DNA of 64,000 bases from Saccharopolyspora erythraea (GTDB lineage: Bacteria > Actinomycetota > Actinomycetes > Mycobacteriales > Pseudonocardiaceae). How positions within the stretch are numbered: position 1 is the first letter of the stretch; each line of letters begins with the position of its first letter. Below the pieces are notes generated by a model. That model saw nothing but the letters and a program-made list of their open reading frames with translations. It was not told where the DNA came from and did not search any database. The stretch lies in NCBI RefSeq assembly GCF_018141105.1, contig NZ_CP054839.1, positions 5,831,411-5,895,410 of the forward strand. Direction: 5' to 3'. The translations under genes and the position numbers were made by a program. This document shows positions 9,834 to 17,869 of this stretch, one piece after another.

Positions 9834-10595
9834 TCACTGGATGTGCGAGCCGCCGTTGATGTCGAAGGTCGCACCCGTGATGTAGCCGGCGTGCTCGCCG
9901 GCCAGGAACGTGACGGTGGCCGCGACGTCCTCCGTGCGGCCGTTGCGCCCCACCGGGATGTCGGCGATCAGTTTCGCCTTGCGCTCACCGGCGAGCGCGC
10001 CACCGGTGATGTCGGTGTCGATCAGGCCGGGTGCGACCGCGTTGACGACCACGCCGTGCGGACCGGCCTCGCGGGCCAGTGCGCGGGTCAGCCCCAGCAC
10101 CGCGGCCTTCGCGGCGGAGTAGTGCGAGCCGCCGAACACGCCGCCGCCGCGCTCGGCGCTGACCGACGACACGTTCACGATCCGGCCGTAGCCGCGCTCG
10201 ATCATGCCGGGCAGCACCCGCTGCGTGACCAGGTACGTGCCGGTGACGTTGACACTGAAGACCAGGTCCCACTCCGCCTGCTCGATGTCCAGGAAGCGGG
10301 TGGGCCGGGTGATGCCGGCGTTGTTCACCAGGGCGGCGACCGGCGGCAGATCGCAGGACTCGAGCTCGCCGACGGCCCGGCCGACCGAGGCGGCGTCGGT
10401 GACGTCGGCGGCCAATCCCAGCGCGGGCACGCCGCAGCGCTCACGTGCCGCGGCCGCGGTGCGCTCGGCGGCCGCGCCGTCGATGTCGAGCACGGCGACG
10501 GCGAACCCGGCACCGGCCAGGTGCAGCGCCGTCTCGCGCCCGATGCCGCGTTCGGAGCCGGCTCCGGTGATCACGGCGGTGCGAGTGGTGGACAT
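9834..10595 (-). CDS. SDR-family dehydrogenase (FabG-like)
   Basis: 253 aa. The N-terminal TGAGSERGIG cofactor motif, NNAG, and the active site S...YSAAKAAV are all present, and the last segment is FDINGGSHIQ. It is a classical short-chain dehydrogenase that probably oxidises the polyol substrate of this operon to a ketose (an alditol-dehydrogenase role inferred from the kinase and isomerase beside it). The gap of about 210 bases to the permease could hold an internal promoter; no regulator gene is present in the cluster. Confidence 0.85.
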   Translation of the reverse strand: MSTTRTAVITGAGSERGIGRETALHLAGAGFAVAVLDIDGAAAERTAAAARERCGVPALGLAADVTDAASVGRAVGELESCDLPPVAALVNNAGITRPTRFLDIEQAEWDLVFSVNVTGTYLVTQRVLPGMIERGYGRIVNVSSVSAERGGGVFGGSHYSAAKAAVLGLTRALAREAGPHGVVVNAVAPGLIDTDITGGALAGERKAKLIADIPVGRNGRTEDVAATVTFLAGEHAGYITGATFDINGGSHIQ

Positions 10596-10681
10596 TGGTT
10601 CTCTCCTTGCGGGTCGGGGCCGGGGCGCCGTCAGGCTTCTCGGGGTTCGGTGTGCCGTCAGGCTGCTCGTGGGGGGCGCCG

Positions 10682-11506
10682 TCAGGCGGCGAGGTGCGGG
10701 GCGATGAGGTCGACGGCTCGGGCGGCGGCCACCTCGCGGTCGGCTTCGGCGACGTCGTGGGTTTCCAGTTCCAGCACGTAGCGGTCGGTGTAGCCGTGCT
10801 CGCGGAGGGTGCGGACAACGCCCGCGAAGTCCGCGCGTCCGAGGCCGAGGCTCAGGTTGATGTCCCCCGGCACCGCGTCGCGCAGGTGGACGTGCTCGAT
10901 GCGCTCGGCGAAGTCGCGGGCGAAGGCGACCTCGTCGATCTCCCCGGCGACGACGTGGCTCACGTCGAACACGAACCCGGCCGACTCGGCCGGCACCCGC
11001 GCCAGCAGCGCTTCGGCGCGTTCGCGGGTGTGGCAGAAGCGGTGGTGGTGCAAGCCCTCGACCAGCAGCCGGACGCCGCGCGCGGCGGCGAGGTCACCGA
11101 GCAGCCGCAGGCCGCGGGCCAACCGGTCGAGGTCCGCGGCCTCGTCGACGAACGGGTCCCTCGCCTGCGCACCGCAGGGCACGATGATCGCCGCGTCGAG
11201 CCGAGCGGCCAGCGAGACCAGGGCGCCGCCGGTGGCCTTGAGGACTTCGTCGCCCAGCCCGGGGTCGTTCATCGCTCCGGGATCGACGTTGATCGCCCAG
11301 GTCCGCACGTCGTGCTCGGCGATCACGCGGACGATATCGTCGGCGTGATCGCCCAGCGGTGTGGGGACGTGGTCGCACACCCCGGGCAGGCCGCCGAGGT
11401 CGATGCCGGACAGGCCGAGCCCCGTGATCGCGCGGAGCGCTTCCGGTAACGCTCGGTGGCGGAACGAGATGGTCGAGCACCCGAGCTCGGACTTCTGAGT
11501 CTTCAA
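10682..11506 (-). CDS. sugar-phosphate isomerase/epimerase (AP endonuclease-2 TIM barrel)
   Basis: 274 aa TIM-barrel protein of the xylose-isomerase-like family 2. Metal-ligand-type motifs include LLVEGLHHHRFC, FVFDVSHVVAG, EHVHLRD and VLELETHD. It is the first gene of the minus-strand carbohydrate operon. In tetritol pathways a member of this family interconverts L-erythrulose 1-phosphate and D-erythrulose 4-phosphate; here that is an inference from context. The upstream region holds a repeat of GTTGACTGTT-like sequence that may be its operator. Confidence 0.8.
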   Translation of the reverse strand: MKTQKSELGCSTISFRHRALPEALRAITGLGLSGIDLGGLPGVCDHVPTPLGDHADDIVRVIAEHDVRTWAINVDPGAMNDPGLGDEVLKATGGALVSLAARLDAAIIVPCGAQARDPFVDEAADLDRLARGLRLLGDLAAARGVRLLVEGLHHHRFCHTRERAEALLARVPAESAGFVFDVSHVVAGEIDEVAFARDFAERIEHVHLRDAVPGDINLSLGLGRADFAGVVRTLREHGYTDRYVLELETHDVAEADREVAAARAVDLIAPHLAA

Positions 11507-11535
11507 TCGGCATCCCTTCGTCCTGCCAGTGCCGC

Positions 11536-11574
11536 ACAGTCAACGCGGACAACAGTCGACTGTCAACAGTCAAC
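11536..11574. promoter_or_regulatory. putative GntR-type operator of the carbohydrate operon
   Basis: Thirty bases upstream of the isomerase gene lie ACAGTCAAC, then AACAGTCGACTGT (containing the palindrome ACAGTCGACTGT), then CAACAGTCAAC. The overlapping half-sites GTTGACTGTT resemble operators bound by FadR/GntR-type repressors. The position fits control of the minus-strand operon at 6114-11506. No regulator gene is encoded nearby. Confidence 0.45.
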
Positions 11575-11680
11575 CTCGATGGATCGGTGATCGAGATTCC
11601 CGACGACGGGAAAGGCGACAGTCCGGGCGCCCCTTGATCTCCCCGCCCTGGTCGACGTGGGGTAGACCCCTCGCTAGGAC

Positions 11681-11798
11681 GTGTTTCAGATGTGGTTTGC
11701 GTAGTGGGACGCGTGGCGGAACCTCAGCCGCCTTCTCGCTCCGGGATCTCCGACTGACGTATTCCGATACGCGGCGTCGAAGCTGTCCTCGCGAGAAG
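11681..11798. repeat. left half of an interrupted palindromic intergenic repeat (insertion target)
   Basis: The chromosomal DNA left of the element begins GTTTCAGATGTGG, has GTGGGAC and CCTCAGC, and ends AGCTGTCCTCGCGAGAAG. The DNA right of the element contains the reverse complements of these blocks (GACAGCT, GAGAACC, GTCCCAC, TGAAAC) in mirror order. Joining the flanks with one copy of the 14-bp duplication restores a single imperfect palindrome of about 200 bases with arms ending GTTTCA/TGAAAC. It looks like a non-coding dispersed repeat or MITE-like sequence; copies elsewhere in the genome cannot be seen here. Confidence 0.6.
11785..11798. repeat. left target-site duplication, 14 bp
   Basis: GTCCTCGCGAGAAG directly abuts the left terminal inverted repeat. 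The same 14 bases in the same orientation abut the right one at 27825-27838. The bases beyond them differ (AGCT to the left, ACAG to the right). A length of 14 matches the 14-15-bp duplications known for casposase-type Cas1 integrases. Confidence 0.85.
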
Positions 11799-11974
11799 GG
11801 GCTATGAAGAACCTGGCCATCTCGCGGGACCTGCTCACTGAACGTGATGATCCAAAAATGCCGCCTGATCGCCTGCACGGTCCGTGATCGCTGGTCGGGC
11901 TGGTCGTCGTGGTGCGGCTGGGCTGCACAGGGGTGGTGATGCGTCGAGGCCCCGCACCTGTGGTGCGGGGCCTC
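11799..11974. repeat. left terminal inverted repeat, 176 bp
   Basis: Reads identically to the reverse complement of 27649-27824 over 176 bases by eye, after which the two ends diverge (ACTGACC on this side, GACGCTC on the other). It begins GGGCTATGAAG and ends in a 13-bp-stem hairpin. Long identical termini are required by protein-primed replication and also define the ends recognised by a Cas1 integrase. No open frame of its own is credible here. Confidence 0.93.
11946..11974. terminator. hairpin at inner edge of left TIR
   Basis: GAGGCCCCGCACC, loop TGT, then the perfect complement GGTGCGGGGCCTC. The same hairpin closes the right repeat at 27649-27677. It has no T-run but is strong enough to stop transcription and may insulate the element from host transcription at both ends. 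Confidence 0.6.
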
Positions 11975-11995
11975 ACTGACCTATCCTGTGTCGCT

Positions 11996-12042
11996 GTGAG
12001 CCGTCAGCCTGGCTACTTACCCTAGCCAGGGTGGCGGCTCAC
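11996..12042. terminator. terminator hairpin of the polB-cas1 operon
   Basis: GTGAGCCG pairs with CGGCTCAC, and inside it CCTGGCTA pairs with TAGCCAGG around a 7-base loop. The structure begins in the cas1 stop codon and lies just before the left terminal repeat, where minus-strand transcription would end. Confidence 0.65.
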
Positions 12043-13148
12043 TCCTGTGGAACGCCGTTCAGCACGGCCGTACGAAGACGCGTGCCCGTGAGTGGTGTGG
12101 AGTTCGGGTTCTTGTGTCCCTTCACGGTGGAGTTAACCAACTTCCATACGTGCTCAACATGAGGCGCAACCTGCCGGTAGAAGTTCAACCGCTGTTCGGA
12201 AAGCTCGCTAGTTAAAGGGCGCTGCACTCGCACGACGCCTGTGTCTTTCTCGACAAAGTCGGTTGGGCTGAATGTGCGGTGTTTGATGAGATCCAACACG
12301 TAGGATTCGACGTACGGGCGGACCACTTCCACTAGGTCTAACGCCATCGACCACCGGTAGTCGTCACTATGGGAAGCACCGAAATCCGGGTCTAGCCCTT
12401 GGACGTAGCACGCTAGTGCCGCTTCTGCTTTGGCGACACCATAGCAATAGTTCAACATCGCGTTAGTTGGATTGGTCGCGTTCTTCTGACTGTTCTGCTT
12501 TCCGTTGGCGTTGTGGTTCAGCTCGCTTACTCGGCTGTCGAAGACACGCCAGTGATACGGAACTTTGCCCTGAAACGTGAGTTCTTGCAGTCGCCAATTC
12601 CGAAAGTACGTGTGTGCTTCTCTGGATTCAACGGCCCGGATGGATCGGGGATCGCCACAGGACATGAGTTGATCGATCCACGGTTCAGGGTTCCAGTCTG
12701 GGAGTACGCGCCCGTGTCCGCGAAACTTCTCAGCAAGAACATACTTGGTGATGTCGAGCGCCGCAGGGTTGCCACGCAAGAGCGCTTGCGCACGATGCAC
12801 CCTCGTATCTCTCGGCGATTGTGCGGACGTCATTGTCAGCCCGCCTTCGGGGTTCACGACGACTAGAGAGGTTGGGTCAGTGCGTCGGTATCCGTGGGGG
12901 GTGACGCTGATTCCCTTGATCCAGTGCATTGCGTCAAGGGAGATGTGGCCGGTGTGTCCGATGACGACGATACGGCGGACGTGCCGATCCTTGCGGGCGA
13001 TGGTGCGGGTGCGTCCGCGTCCGCACATGCCGTCTTTGATGACTAGTTCGCCTTTCTTGACGGTGATGGAAATCCCGTGCCCGTCCACTACGACGACGGA
13101 CGGGTCACGGGATTCTCGGGTGAAGGTTTCGGTGATCGGGTCTGTCAT
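12039..13148 (-). CDS. cas1: solitary Cas1-family integrase (casposase candidate)
   Basis: 369 aa, starting MTDPITETFTRES; the ATG overlaps the polB stop codon as ATGA, so the pair is translationally coupled. The N-terminal beta domain ends near SLVVVNPEG. The helical catalytic domain has AVESREAHTYF (E174), NPTNAMLNYCYGVAKAEAAL, GLDPDFGASH (H260) and SMALDLVEVVRP (D271). These are the three metal-binding residues and surrounding motifs of Cas1. There is no cas2, no other cas gene and no CRISPR array near it. With PolB, terminal repeats and a 14-bp duplication, the role is insertion of the element, as in casposons. The last 80 residues are an extension without a clear helix-turn-helix. Confidence 0.92.
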   Translation of the reverse strand: MTDPITETFTRESRDPSVVVVDGHGISITVKKGELVIKDGMCGRGRTRTIARKDRHVRRIVVIGHTGHISLDAMHWIKGISVTPHGYRRTDPTSLVVVNPEGGLTMTSAQSPRDTRVHRAQALLRGNPAALDITKYVLAEKFRGHGRVLPDWNPEPWIDQLMSCGDPRSIRAVESREAHTYFRNWRLQELTFQGKVPYHWRVFDSRVSELNHNANGKQNSQKNATNPTNAMLNYCYGVAKAEAALACYVQGLDPDFGASHSDDYRWSMALDLVEVVRPYVESYVLDLIKHRTFSPTDFVEKDTGVVRVQRPLTSELSEQRLNFYRQVAPHVEHVWKLVNSTVKGHKNPNSTPLTGTRLRTAVLNGVPQE

Positions 13149-16024
13149 GACTCCGATTTTAGTGATCCAGCCTCCACGGTTGTGATGGTCAGCGGTCCCT
13201 GTGACCTCATCGTGTCTTTCCATTTGGTGAGGACAATAAGCGGGTCTGCTTTGTCGTCGTAGCCGATTCCCAGGTCTGAGGCAGCCAGAGAGCACGCGAA
13301 CGCCACTAGGGCACTCTCGGTATCGGGAGACGGGTTCCTGCCCGCGAGAACGTAGCCTGCGGTCGTTCTGGGGATACCCAGCTCTGCCGCCAGCTCATCG
13401 ATGCTGAGATGTCCGATCACGGGCAGCAGGAGCCGGTGAAGCCGTTCCCACCGGCCGATTGTGCGGGATCGCGTGGCGGAGCTGGCCGAGATCAACCCTT
13501 GCTGCACTAGTTCGATTTCGTTGCTTTCCTTGCCGACGTAGCCCGTTCCGACTGCCCGCACGTGCATCCGCACCAGTCGCCCCCGGTAGCCCTTGGTGCA
13601 GGGGCGTCCGTCCGGCTGTGCGAATTTCTCTTCGGGATGTACCGCGTAGAGGCGCAACACGTCGCGATAGGACTGCACGTACACGATTCCCGCTTCAATA
13701 CTGAGCATGTCCTCTTCGGATTCCCCCAAGGTATCGATGCGGAACCCGTGTCCGGGGTGGTGTTTGTTCTGCCATTCTATGTGCGTCCACCGGGCAGGGA
13801 CCGGGTCGTACGGCGCAATGGGCATCACTTTTCCCGTATAGGTCGGCTGGATCGGGTGGGCATGGCCGACGAGAATAAAGTTTGCCGGTTTGATCCGTTC
13901 TGAATACGGCTTTCCGTCGTTCAGGGTGTCGAAAGAGCGCAGCAGCGAGGGTTGCGACACCGAATAGCGACTGATCGCCGGACGGTCCAACCAGGCAGGT
14001 TCGGTCGCCTCACGTGCGGTTTCGGTGCTGATGAGGTACTGCCAGAGCTGGGCAATCCACCGGGTATCGGCTGCTTCCGGGTCGGTCGGATTGAGCAGGT
14101 GCCCGAGCCCGTGTTCGGAATTCTTGTCGATGACCACCCGCTCGTTTTCAACGTGGTACAAGGCGTAGCGTTTCGCCGAGATCGAATAGCACCAGCCGCG
14201 ATATTCGAGCTTGAGCAGGTCGGGAATGCTGGCATAGGGGTTCAGCCGGTCGAAGCGGCCTGCGATTTCTTCGGCCTGGTCGTAGGACAACACACGGATT
14301 CCGTGCTGCTTTCCGGCGGTCTCAGCCGCCACGATCGCCATGCTGTCGGTGTCGGTGAAGACCCACGCACCGCCCGCATCGGTGATGGCTTTTTCGAGCA
14401 TGGCCAGCATGAGCCGGGCCGCCGCCGTAATACAGGTCGCGATCGGCGGGAACGTGTACGGTCCTGGCATTTCCGGGTTTTTCCGCTGGCCGAGCGGCTG
14501 ATCCGAAAACGACAGGGCTTCGCCGGTGTCGCGGTCGCGTTTGTTGAGTTCGGCGAAGATGCCATAGCACCCGCTGTTGGCCAGCACCTTGAGAAAGTCG
14601 CCGGTAGCCGTTCCCTTGTACTGGGCTCGCATTTCCACGATGAACGGGAAGAAATCATCGCGTGCGGGATCGATTTCCACGGTGCCGTGCAGCAGCGTTG
14701 ACCGTAGTCCTGCTGCCGTGCCGTGCGGGGTAAAGCGGATGGCGTCCAGGATCTCCGGGGCGTGTCCGGTGAGCAGTGTGGAGGCCACCAAATCGGGGAT
14801 CGCATACCAGGTGGCGTCATCGTCGGTCAGATAGTTCACCCCGATGTTGGGCGCACCGCCCCCGGAGTATTGCGCCCGCACGGGCACCACGTCGGCATTC
14901 GGGCGGATTTTCGCGATGCCGACGAAGTCCCGCCAGGTGTCGGGCTCGAAACACGATTCGAGGGTGATCGTGTTGAGCATGTCTTGTACCTGCTGGCGGG
15001 CAGGCGTGGCCTCGATTCGGGCGGCGGTCAGCAATTCCCACATCCCCATGAGTGTGTTGACGGTCGGGTACATGCTGGTGAAGTCGTAGACCGCGACCGG
15101 CATTTCTTGGCGGCGGATACGGCACTCTGCCCGTGCGCCGTAAAAGCTGGACATGGCGTATCCGAGGATGTCCGGGGCGATGTTGCCGCGCTTCAGCGGT
15201 TGCGGGATGCGCATTTTCCGGAAATATGCCTTTGCCACTGACGCAGGCGAGTAGAGACGGGTCGCGTCCGTGTCAAGCTCGTGACGTGCGAGTTCTTGGG
15301 ACAACGCGGCATAGAGTTCGACGGACGCCAGAACATCACGTCGGCAATAGTCCGCGTAGTCGTCAGTAATGACACCATGCTGGCCCGTGTGCATTTTTCC
15401 ATGTTCTACCCCAAACGCCTCACATGCCGATGCCAGGGAGTGCGACCGATTCGACAGAGCAAAGGCCAGTGTGCGGAGGTCGCAGAAATTTCCGGCGAAC
15501 GGCTTGTGCCCGTCGATGCCCGAAAAGGAGATGAACGCCTTTTTGCTGTCGAGCATTTTGATACGCAACCGCGGGCGGTATTCGTTAATGCGTCCGTCGC
15601 GGGTGCGCCACAGGGCGAGCGAAAAACCGCCGTGGTAGTCCTTGCGAGCTTCACCCGCGTCGATCGCAATGCGGGTAAAGTCGAAAGGAAGGTTGAAGCC
15701 GACCACCGTTTCCTGATGCCGGTAGGCGACCTGCCACAGCCAGCGGTTCGCGAACGCATCACGCGAGAGCATTTCCATACGCGGGTTGGGCTCGCGATCC
15801 TGAAATGACATGTCCACATCAGCCGGGCGTGTTGCGGCGTAGCGCTGCAATACCGCGAAACCGTCCGGATCGGTGCTCGGTAGGTCGTCGGCGTAGAGGA
15901 TGCCCTCCGCCAGCGTGGAGACCGCACCGGCATTGACGTAGCAGTACCGGAACATGCCGAACGTCAGTTGTTGCCGCGTGTCGATGGTGGTTTCGGTGTC
16001 GAAGACCAGAACGTATGATCCCAT
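13145..16024 (-). CDS. family B DNA polymerase, protein-primed type, with C-terminal HTH
   Basis: 959 aa. The 3'-5' exonuclease motifs are VFDTE (D9, E11), NLPFD (111-115) and YCRRD (226-230). The polymerase motifs are DFTSMYP (314-320), K479 followed by NSGCYG (483-488), DTDS (558-561) and KRY (618-620). The compact layout and motif A form fit the protein-primed (DNA_pol_B_2) branch used by phi29, tectiviruses and family-1 casposons. It is far longer than phage enzymes (550-650 aa). About 300 residues follow the thumb and include a helix-turn-helix-like LSIDELAAELGIPRTTAGYV near residue 900. It lies upstream of and overlaps cas1. It would replicate the element from its terminal repeats. Confidence 0.92.
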   Translation of the reverse strand: MGSYVLVFDTETTIDTRQQLTFGMFRYCYVNAGAVSTLAEGILYADDLPSTDPDGFAVLQRYAATRPADVDMSFQDREPNPRMEMLSRDAFANRWLWQVAYRHQETVVGFNLPFDFTRIAIDAGEARKDYHGGFSLALWRTRDGRINEYRPRLRIKMLDSKKAFISFSGIDGHKPFAGNFCDLRTLAFALSNRSHSLASACEAFGVEHGKMHTGQHGVITDDYADYCRRDVLASVELYAALSQELARHELDTDATRLYSPASVAKAYFRKMRIPQPLKRGNIAPDILGYAMSSFYGARAECRIRRQEMPVAVYDFTSMYPTVNTLMGMWELLTAARIEATPARQQVQDMLNTITLESCFEPDTWRDFVGIAKIRPNADVVPVRAQYSGGGAPNIGVNYLTDDDATWYAIPDLVASTLLTGHAPEILDAIRFTPHGTAAGLRSTLLHGTVEIDPARDDFFPFIVEMRAQYKGTATGDFLKVLANSGCYGIFAELNKRDRDTGEALSFSDQPLGQRKNPEMPGPYTFPPIATCITAAARLMLAMLEKAITDAGGAWVFTDTDSMAIVAAETAGKQHGIRVLSYDQAEEIAGRFDRLNPYASIPDLLKLEYRGWCYSISAKRYALYHVENERVVIDKNSEHGLGHLLNPTDPEAADTRWIAQLWQYLISTETAREATEPAWLDRPAISRYSVSQPSLLRSFDTLNDGKPYSERIKPANFILVGHAHPIQPTYTGKVMPIAPYDPVPARWTHIEWQNKHHPGHGFRIDTLGESEEDMLSIEAGIVYVQSYRDVLRLYAVHPEEKFAQPDGRPCTKGYRGRLVRMHVRAVGTGYVGKESNEIELVQQGLISASSATRSRTIGRWERLHRLLLPVIGHLSIDELAAELGIPRTTAGYVLAGRNPSPDTESALVAFACSLAASDLGIGYDDKADPLIVLTKWKDTMRSQGPLTITTVEAGSLKSES

Positions 16025-16027
16025 TCC

Positions 16028-16429
16028 CTAATCCACTTCCAGATGTAGACGACGACGGGGGTCGCCGGTGAATGAGACGAGATACCGCGACAGCGTGATG
16101 GGCGACATTCCATGATGTAATCCGGCATCAATCAGGTGGCACACTCCGACGATGAGCCGATCAATCCACTGTTCCGGCGGGATTCCGGTTGCGGTCTGGC
16201 GCCGCGTGATCTCGCGATGGTGCGGCACGCACAGCGCTACGGTCACGTCACAGTGCTGTGAGGCGACGTGGTGGATTTCCACGGGTGTGGCGCCACAGAG
16301 GATGCAGTCACTTTCCAAGCTGTGCGGCGTATTCGTAGAGTGTTTCGAATCGGTCTTCGGTCTGCTGCTGAATGAACTGGTCGATGACGGATTGACGAGT
16401 CTCAAGTGGTTGTTTCGGGATGCCACCAT
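16028..16429 (-). CDS. HNH-like zinc-binding protein (start uncertain)
   Basis: The C-terminal 90 residues have CILCG, VEIHHV and LCVPHHREIT, the Cys and His spacing of HNH nucleases. It ends three bases before polB. The full frame (133 aa, ATG at 16429) overlaps the preceding gene by 122 bases. A TTG at 16318 would give 96 aa overlapping by only 11 bases. A GGGGG stretch lies before the long start, while none precedes the short one. It may be a nicking or resolving nuclease, or simply a zinc protein of the replication module. Confidence 0.65.
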   Translation of the reverse strand: MVASRNNHLRLVNPSSTSSFSSRPKTDSKHSTNTPHSLESDCILCGATPVEIHHVASQHCDVTVALCVPHHREITRRQTATGIPPEQWIDRLIVGVCHLIDAGLHHGMSPITLSRYLVSFTGDPRRRLHLEVD

Positions 16430-16826
16430 ATCCCCCTACATAGGTGTTTTCGAAACGTCCAAGCAGGCGTGCGAACTGGTCATCGTGGGACATGCGGTGT
16501 CGCGCAACCGCATTCCAATGTTTGGCGATCGTGGTTTTGTCGCGGCGTGACCAGTTGTCGCGGACATCGGGGCGGAGGTTGTTCGGGTCGGCTTGCCACA
16601 CGAACGCGGGAAACTCTTTGCCTGCGTTCGGGTTCCGTGCCAGGTATTCGGCGTAGCGGCCGGGGTTGCGCACCGCGTCGGCCGGGCGTTCCGGTGTGGA
16701 CCGGTGCCCGCGTGCTGCCGACAGGGACGCACCCGATTCGTATGCCTGGCGGGAAATGCCGCCCCGTTCCAGCCGCCGCCGATACGCATCAGACAGAGAT
16801 TCCCATGATTTACGCTGTCGGCTCAT
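16308..16826 (-). CDS. basic protein of the replication operon; terminal-protein candidate
   Basis: 172 aa, starting MSRQRKSWESLSDAYRRR; the N-terminal third is rich in Arg, Ser and Tyr and includes LSAARGH. The rest is helical with Tyr, Ser and Thr in ENTYVGGYGG and LYEYAAQLGK. No ribosome site precedes the ATG, so the mRNA may be leaderless. It is the first gene of the operon that continues to polB and cas1. In tectiviruses the gene for the terminal protein lies next to the polymerase gene, which makes this the best positional candidate. No sequence signature proves it. Confidence 0.55.
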   Translation of the reverse strand: MSRQRKSWESLSDAYRRRLERGGISRQAYESGASLSAARGHRSTPERPADAVRNPGRYAEYLARNPNAGKEFPAFVWQADPNNLRPDVRDNWSRRDKTTIAKHWNAVARHRMSHDDQFARLLGRFENTYVGGYGGIPKQPLETRQSVIDQFIQQQTEDRFETLYEYAAQLGK

Positions 16827-16861
16827 GGCGCTACACTGTTTCTGTTAGTTCGGGGCGCTGG

Positions 16862-16904
16862 CCGGCCGCCGCTTTTCCGTTCATTTCGGAAAAGCGGCGG
16901 CCGG
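16862..16904. terminator. strong hairpin between the replication and virion operons
   Basis: An 18-bp perfect stem (CCGGCCGCCGCTTTTCCG with its complement) around a 7-base loop. It lies five bases past the end of the minus-strand gene at 16910 and upstream of the replication operon. It would end the long minus-strand virion transcript and separate it from polB and cas1. A short T/A block in the stem may help release. Confidence 0.75.
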
Positions 16905-16909
16905 TGTCA

Positions 16910-17200
16910 TCACGACTTGAGTTGCTGCTCCCACGCGTGGTCGATCAACATGCGGTCGGCCAATGCCGCGATGTTCGCGCCCGCCTGGTGCACACACATC
17001 GTGTCGCACTCGGCGGCGGTGAGCATGAAGATTCCGACCGCGAACAGGAACAGGGCGCCGTGTTCACGGTCCACACCGGGAATCGCATCCTGCAAGTAGT
17101 CGTACACGTGCTCAATCGAGTCCGTGTAGATGGGAGTCAGTCCCATGTGTGCACGGATCGCGAAACGGGATTCGTTGATCTTTTCCGTGGTGTCCATCAT
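16910..17200 (-). CDS. small element-encoded protein with hydrophobic core
   Basis: 96 aa, starting MMDTTEKINESRFAIRAHMG, with a GGGGGGAC ribosome site. Residues around 50-65 (ALFLFAVGIFMLTAAE) form one hydrophobic segment, with Cys pairs close behind. It is the last gene of the minus-strand virion operon, ten bases after the preceding gene. No family is recognised; it could be a minor membrane-associated virion or replication protein. Confidence 0.65.
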   Translation of the reverse strand: MMDTTEKINESRFAIRAHMGLTPIYTDSIEHVYDYLQDAIPGVDREHGALFLFAVGIFMLTAAECDTMCVHQAGANIAALADRMLIDHAWEQQLKS

Positions 17201-17210
17201 GTCCCCCCAG

Positions 17211-17780
17211 TCAGGCGAGATAGAAAGTACGGGCGGGAATCGTCTTGCGGTCGTCGGGCTTGACCGTGAACGTCTCGCCGGTCGCCTCGTCGTACCAGTA
17301 GTCCGAGGTGCGCAGACCGTGCGGGCAGTGAATCGGCCCGTACTGGCGTCCGAGGCGTTCAGTGGCGTTCTGCAACTGGCGGTACACACCCGCGCTGGAA
17401 TCGTTGAACACATAGAACTCGTCGTGCTCGGTGAGAACCAGGACGCTCACGAATTCGTCGGCGAACTGGCCCTCGTTGAAGCGCCATCCGAGCACCACCA
17501 TGTTGGCGCCGATCAGCTTTGCCTTGTCGTCGCCCGCCAGCAGGGACGCTTGTCCCAGTACCGCGCTGGCCTCCATCGCCTGCGACGAGATCGACGCGAA
17601 CCCTTCGGCCAGGAAATCGCGCACTTCTCGCTCGCTGAGCGCGTTGTGATTCTTTATGACTTCGGGCACGGGTGCCCCCGTGTTCGTCTTGGCCGTATCA
17701 GCACCGTTGTTCACATCAGCCGCCGTGTTCTCATCAGCCGTGTTGTCGGCATTCTGGGCAGCAGAGGTCTTACGCGGCAT
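17211..17780 (-). CDS. element protein of unknown function
   Basis: 189 aa. The first 40 residues are Ala/Asn/Thr/Asp-rich and probably disordered. Residues 45-189 look folded, with an alternating strand pattern (FVSVLVLTEHDEFYVF), a YGPIHCPHGLRTSDYWYD block and GETFTV. Its place just before the replication operon would suit a single-strand DNA-binding or virion protein, but neither is shown by a motif. A clear AAAGGCGG ribosome site precedes the ATG. Confidence 0.65.
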   Translation of the reverse strand: MPRKTSAAQNADNTADENTAADVNNGADTAKTNTGAPVPEVIKNHNALSEREVRDFLAEGFASISSQAMEASAVLGQASLLAGDDKAKLIGANMVVLGWRFNEGQFADEFVSVLVLTEHDEFYVFNDSSAGVYRQLQNATERLGRQYGPIHCPHGLRTSDYWYDEATGETFTVKPDDRKTIPARTFYLA

Positions 17781-17869
17781 AAGTGGGTCCGCCTTTCAAC
17801 GGGTTGGATTCGAAGCGTGGCCGAGACTAATCCGCCCACACCAGAATTTCGATCACTTTTCGGTAACGA

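Noticed and set aside
10596-10681. Three GCCGTCAGGC direct repeats between the SDR and isomerase genes
   Set aside because: Short, irregularly spaced and partly coding; too GC-biased to call a regulatory repeat.
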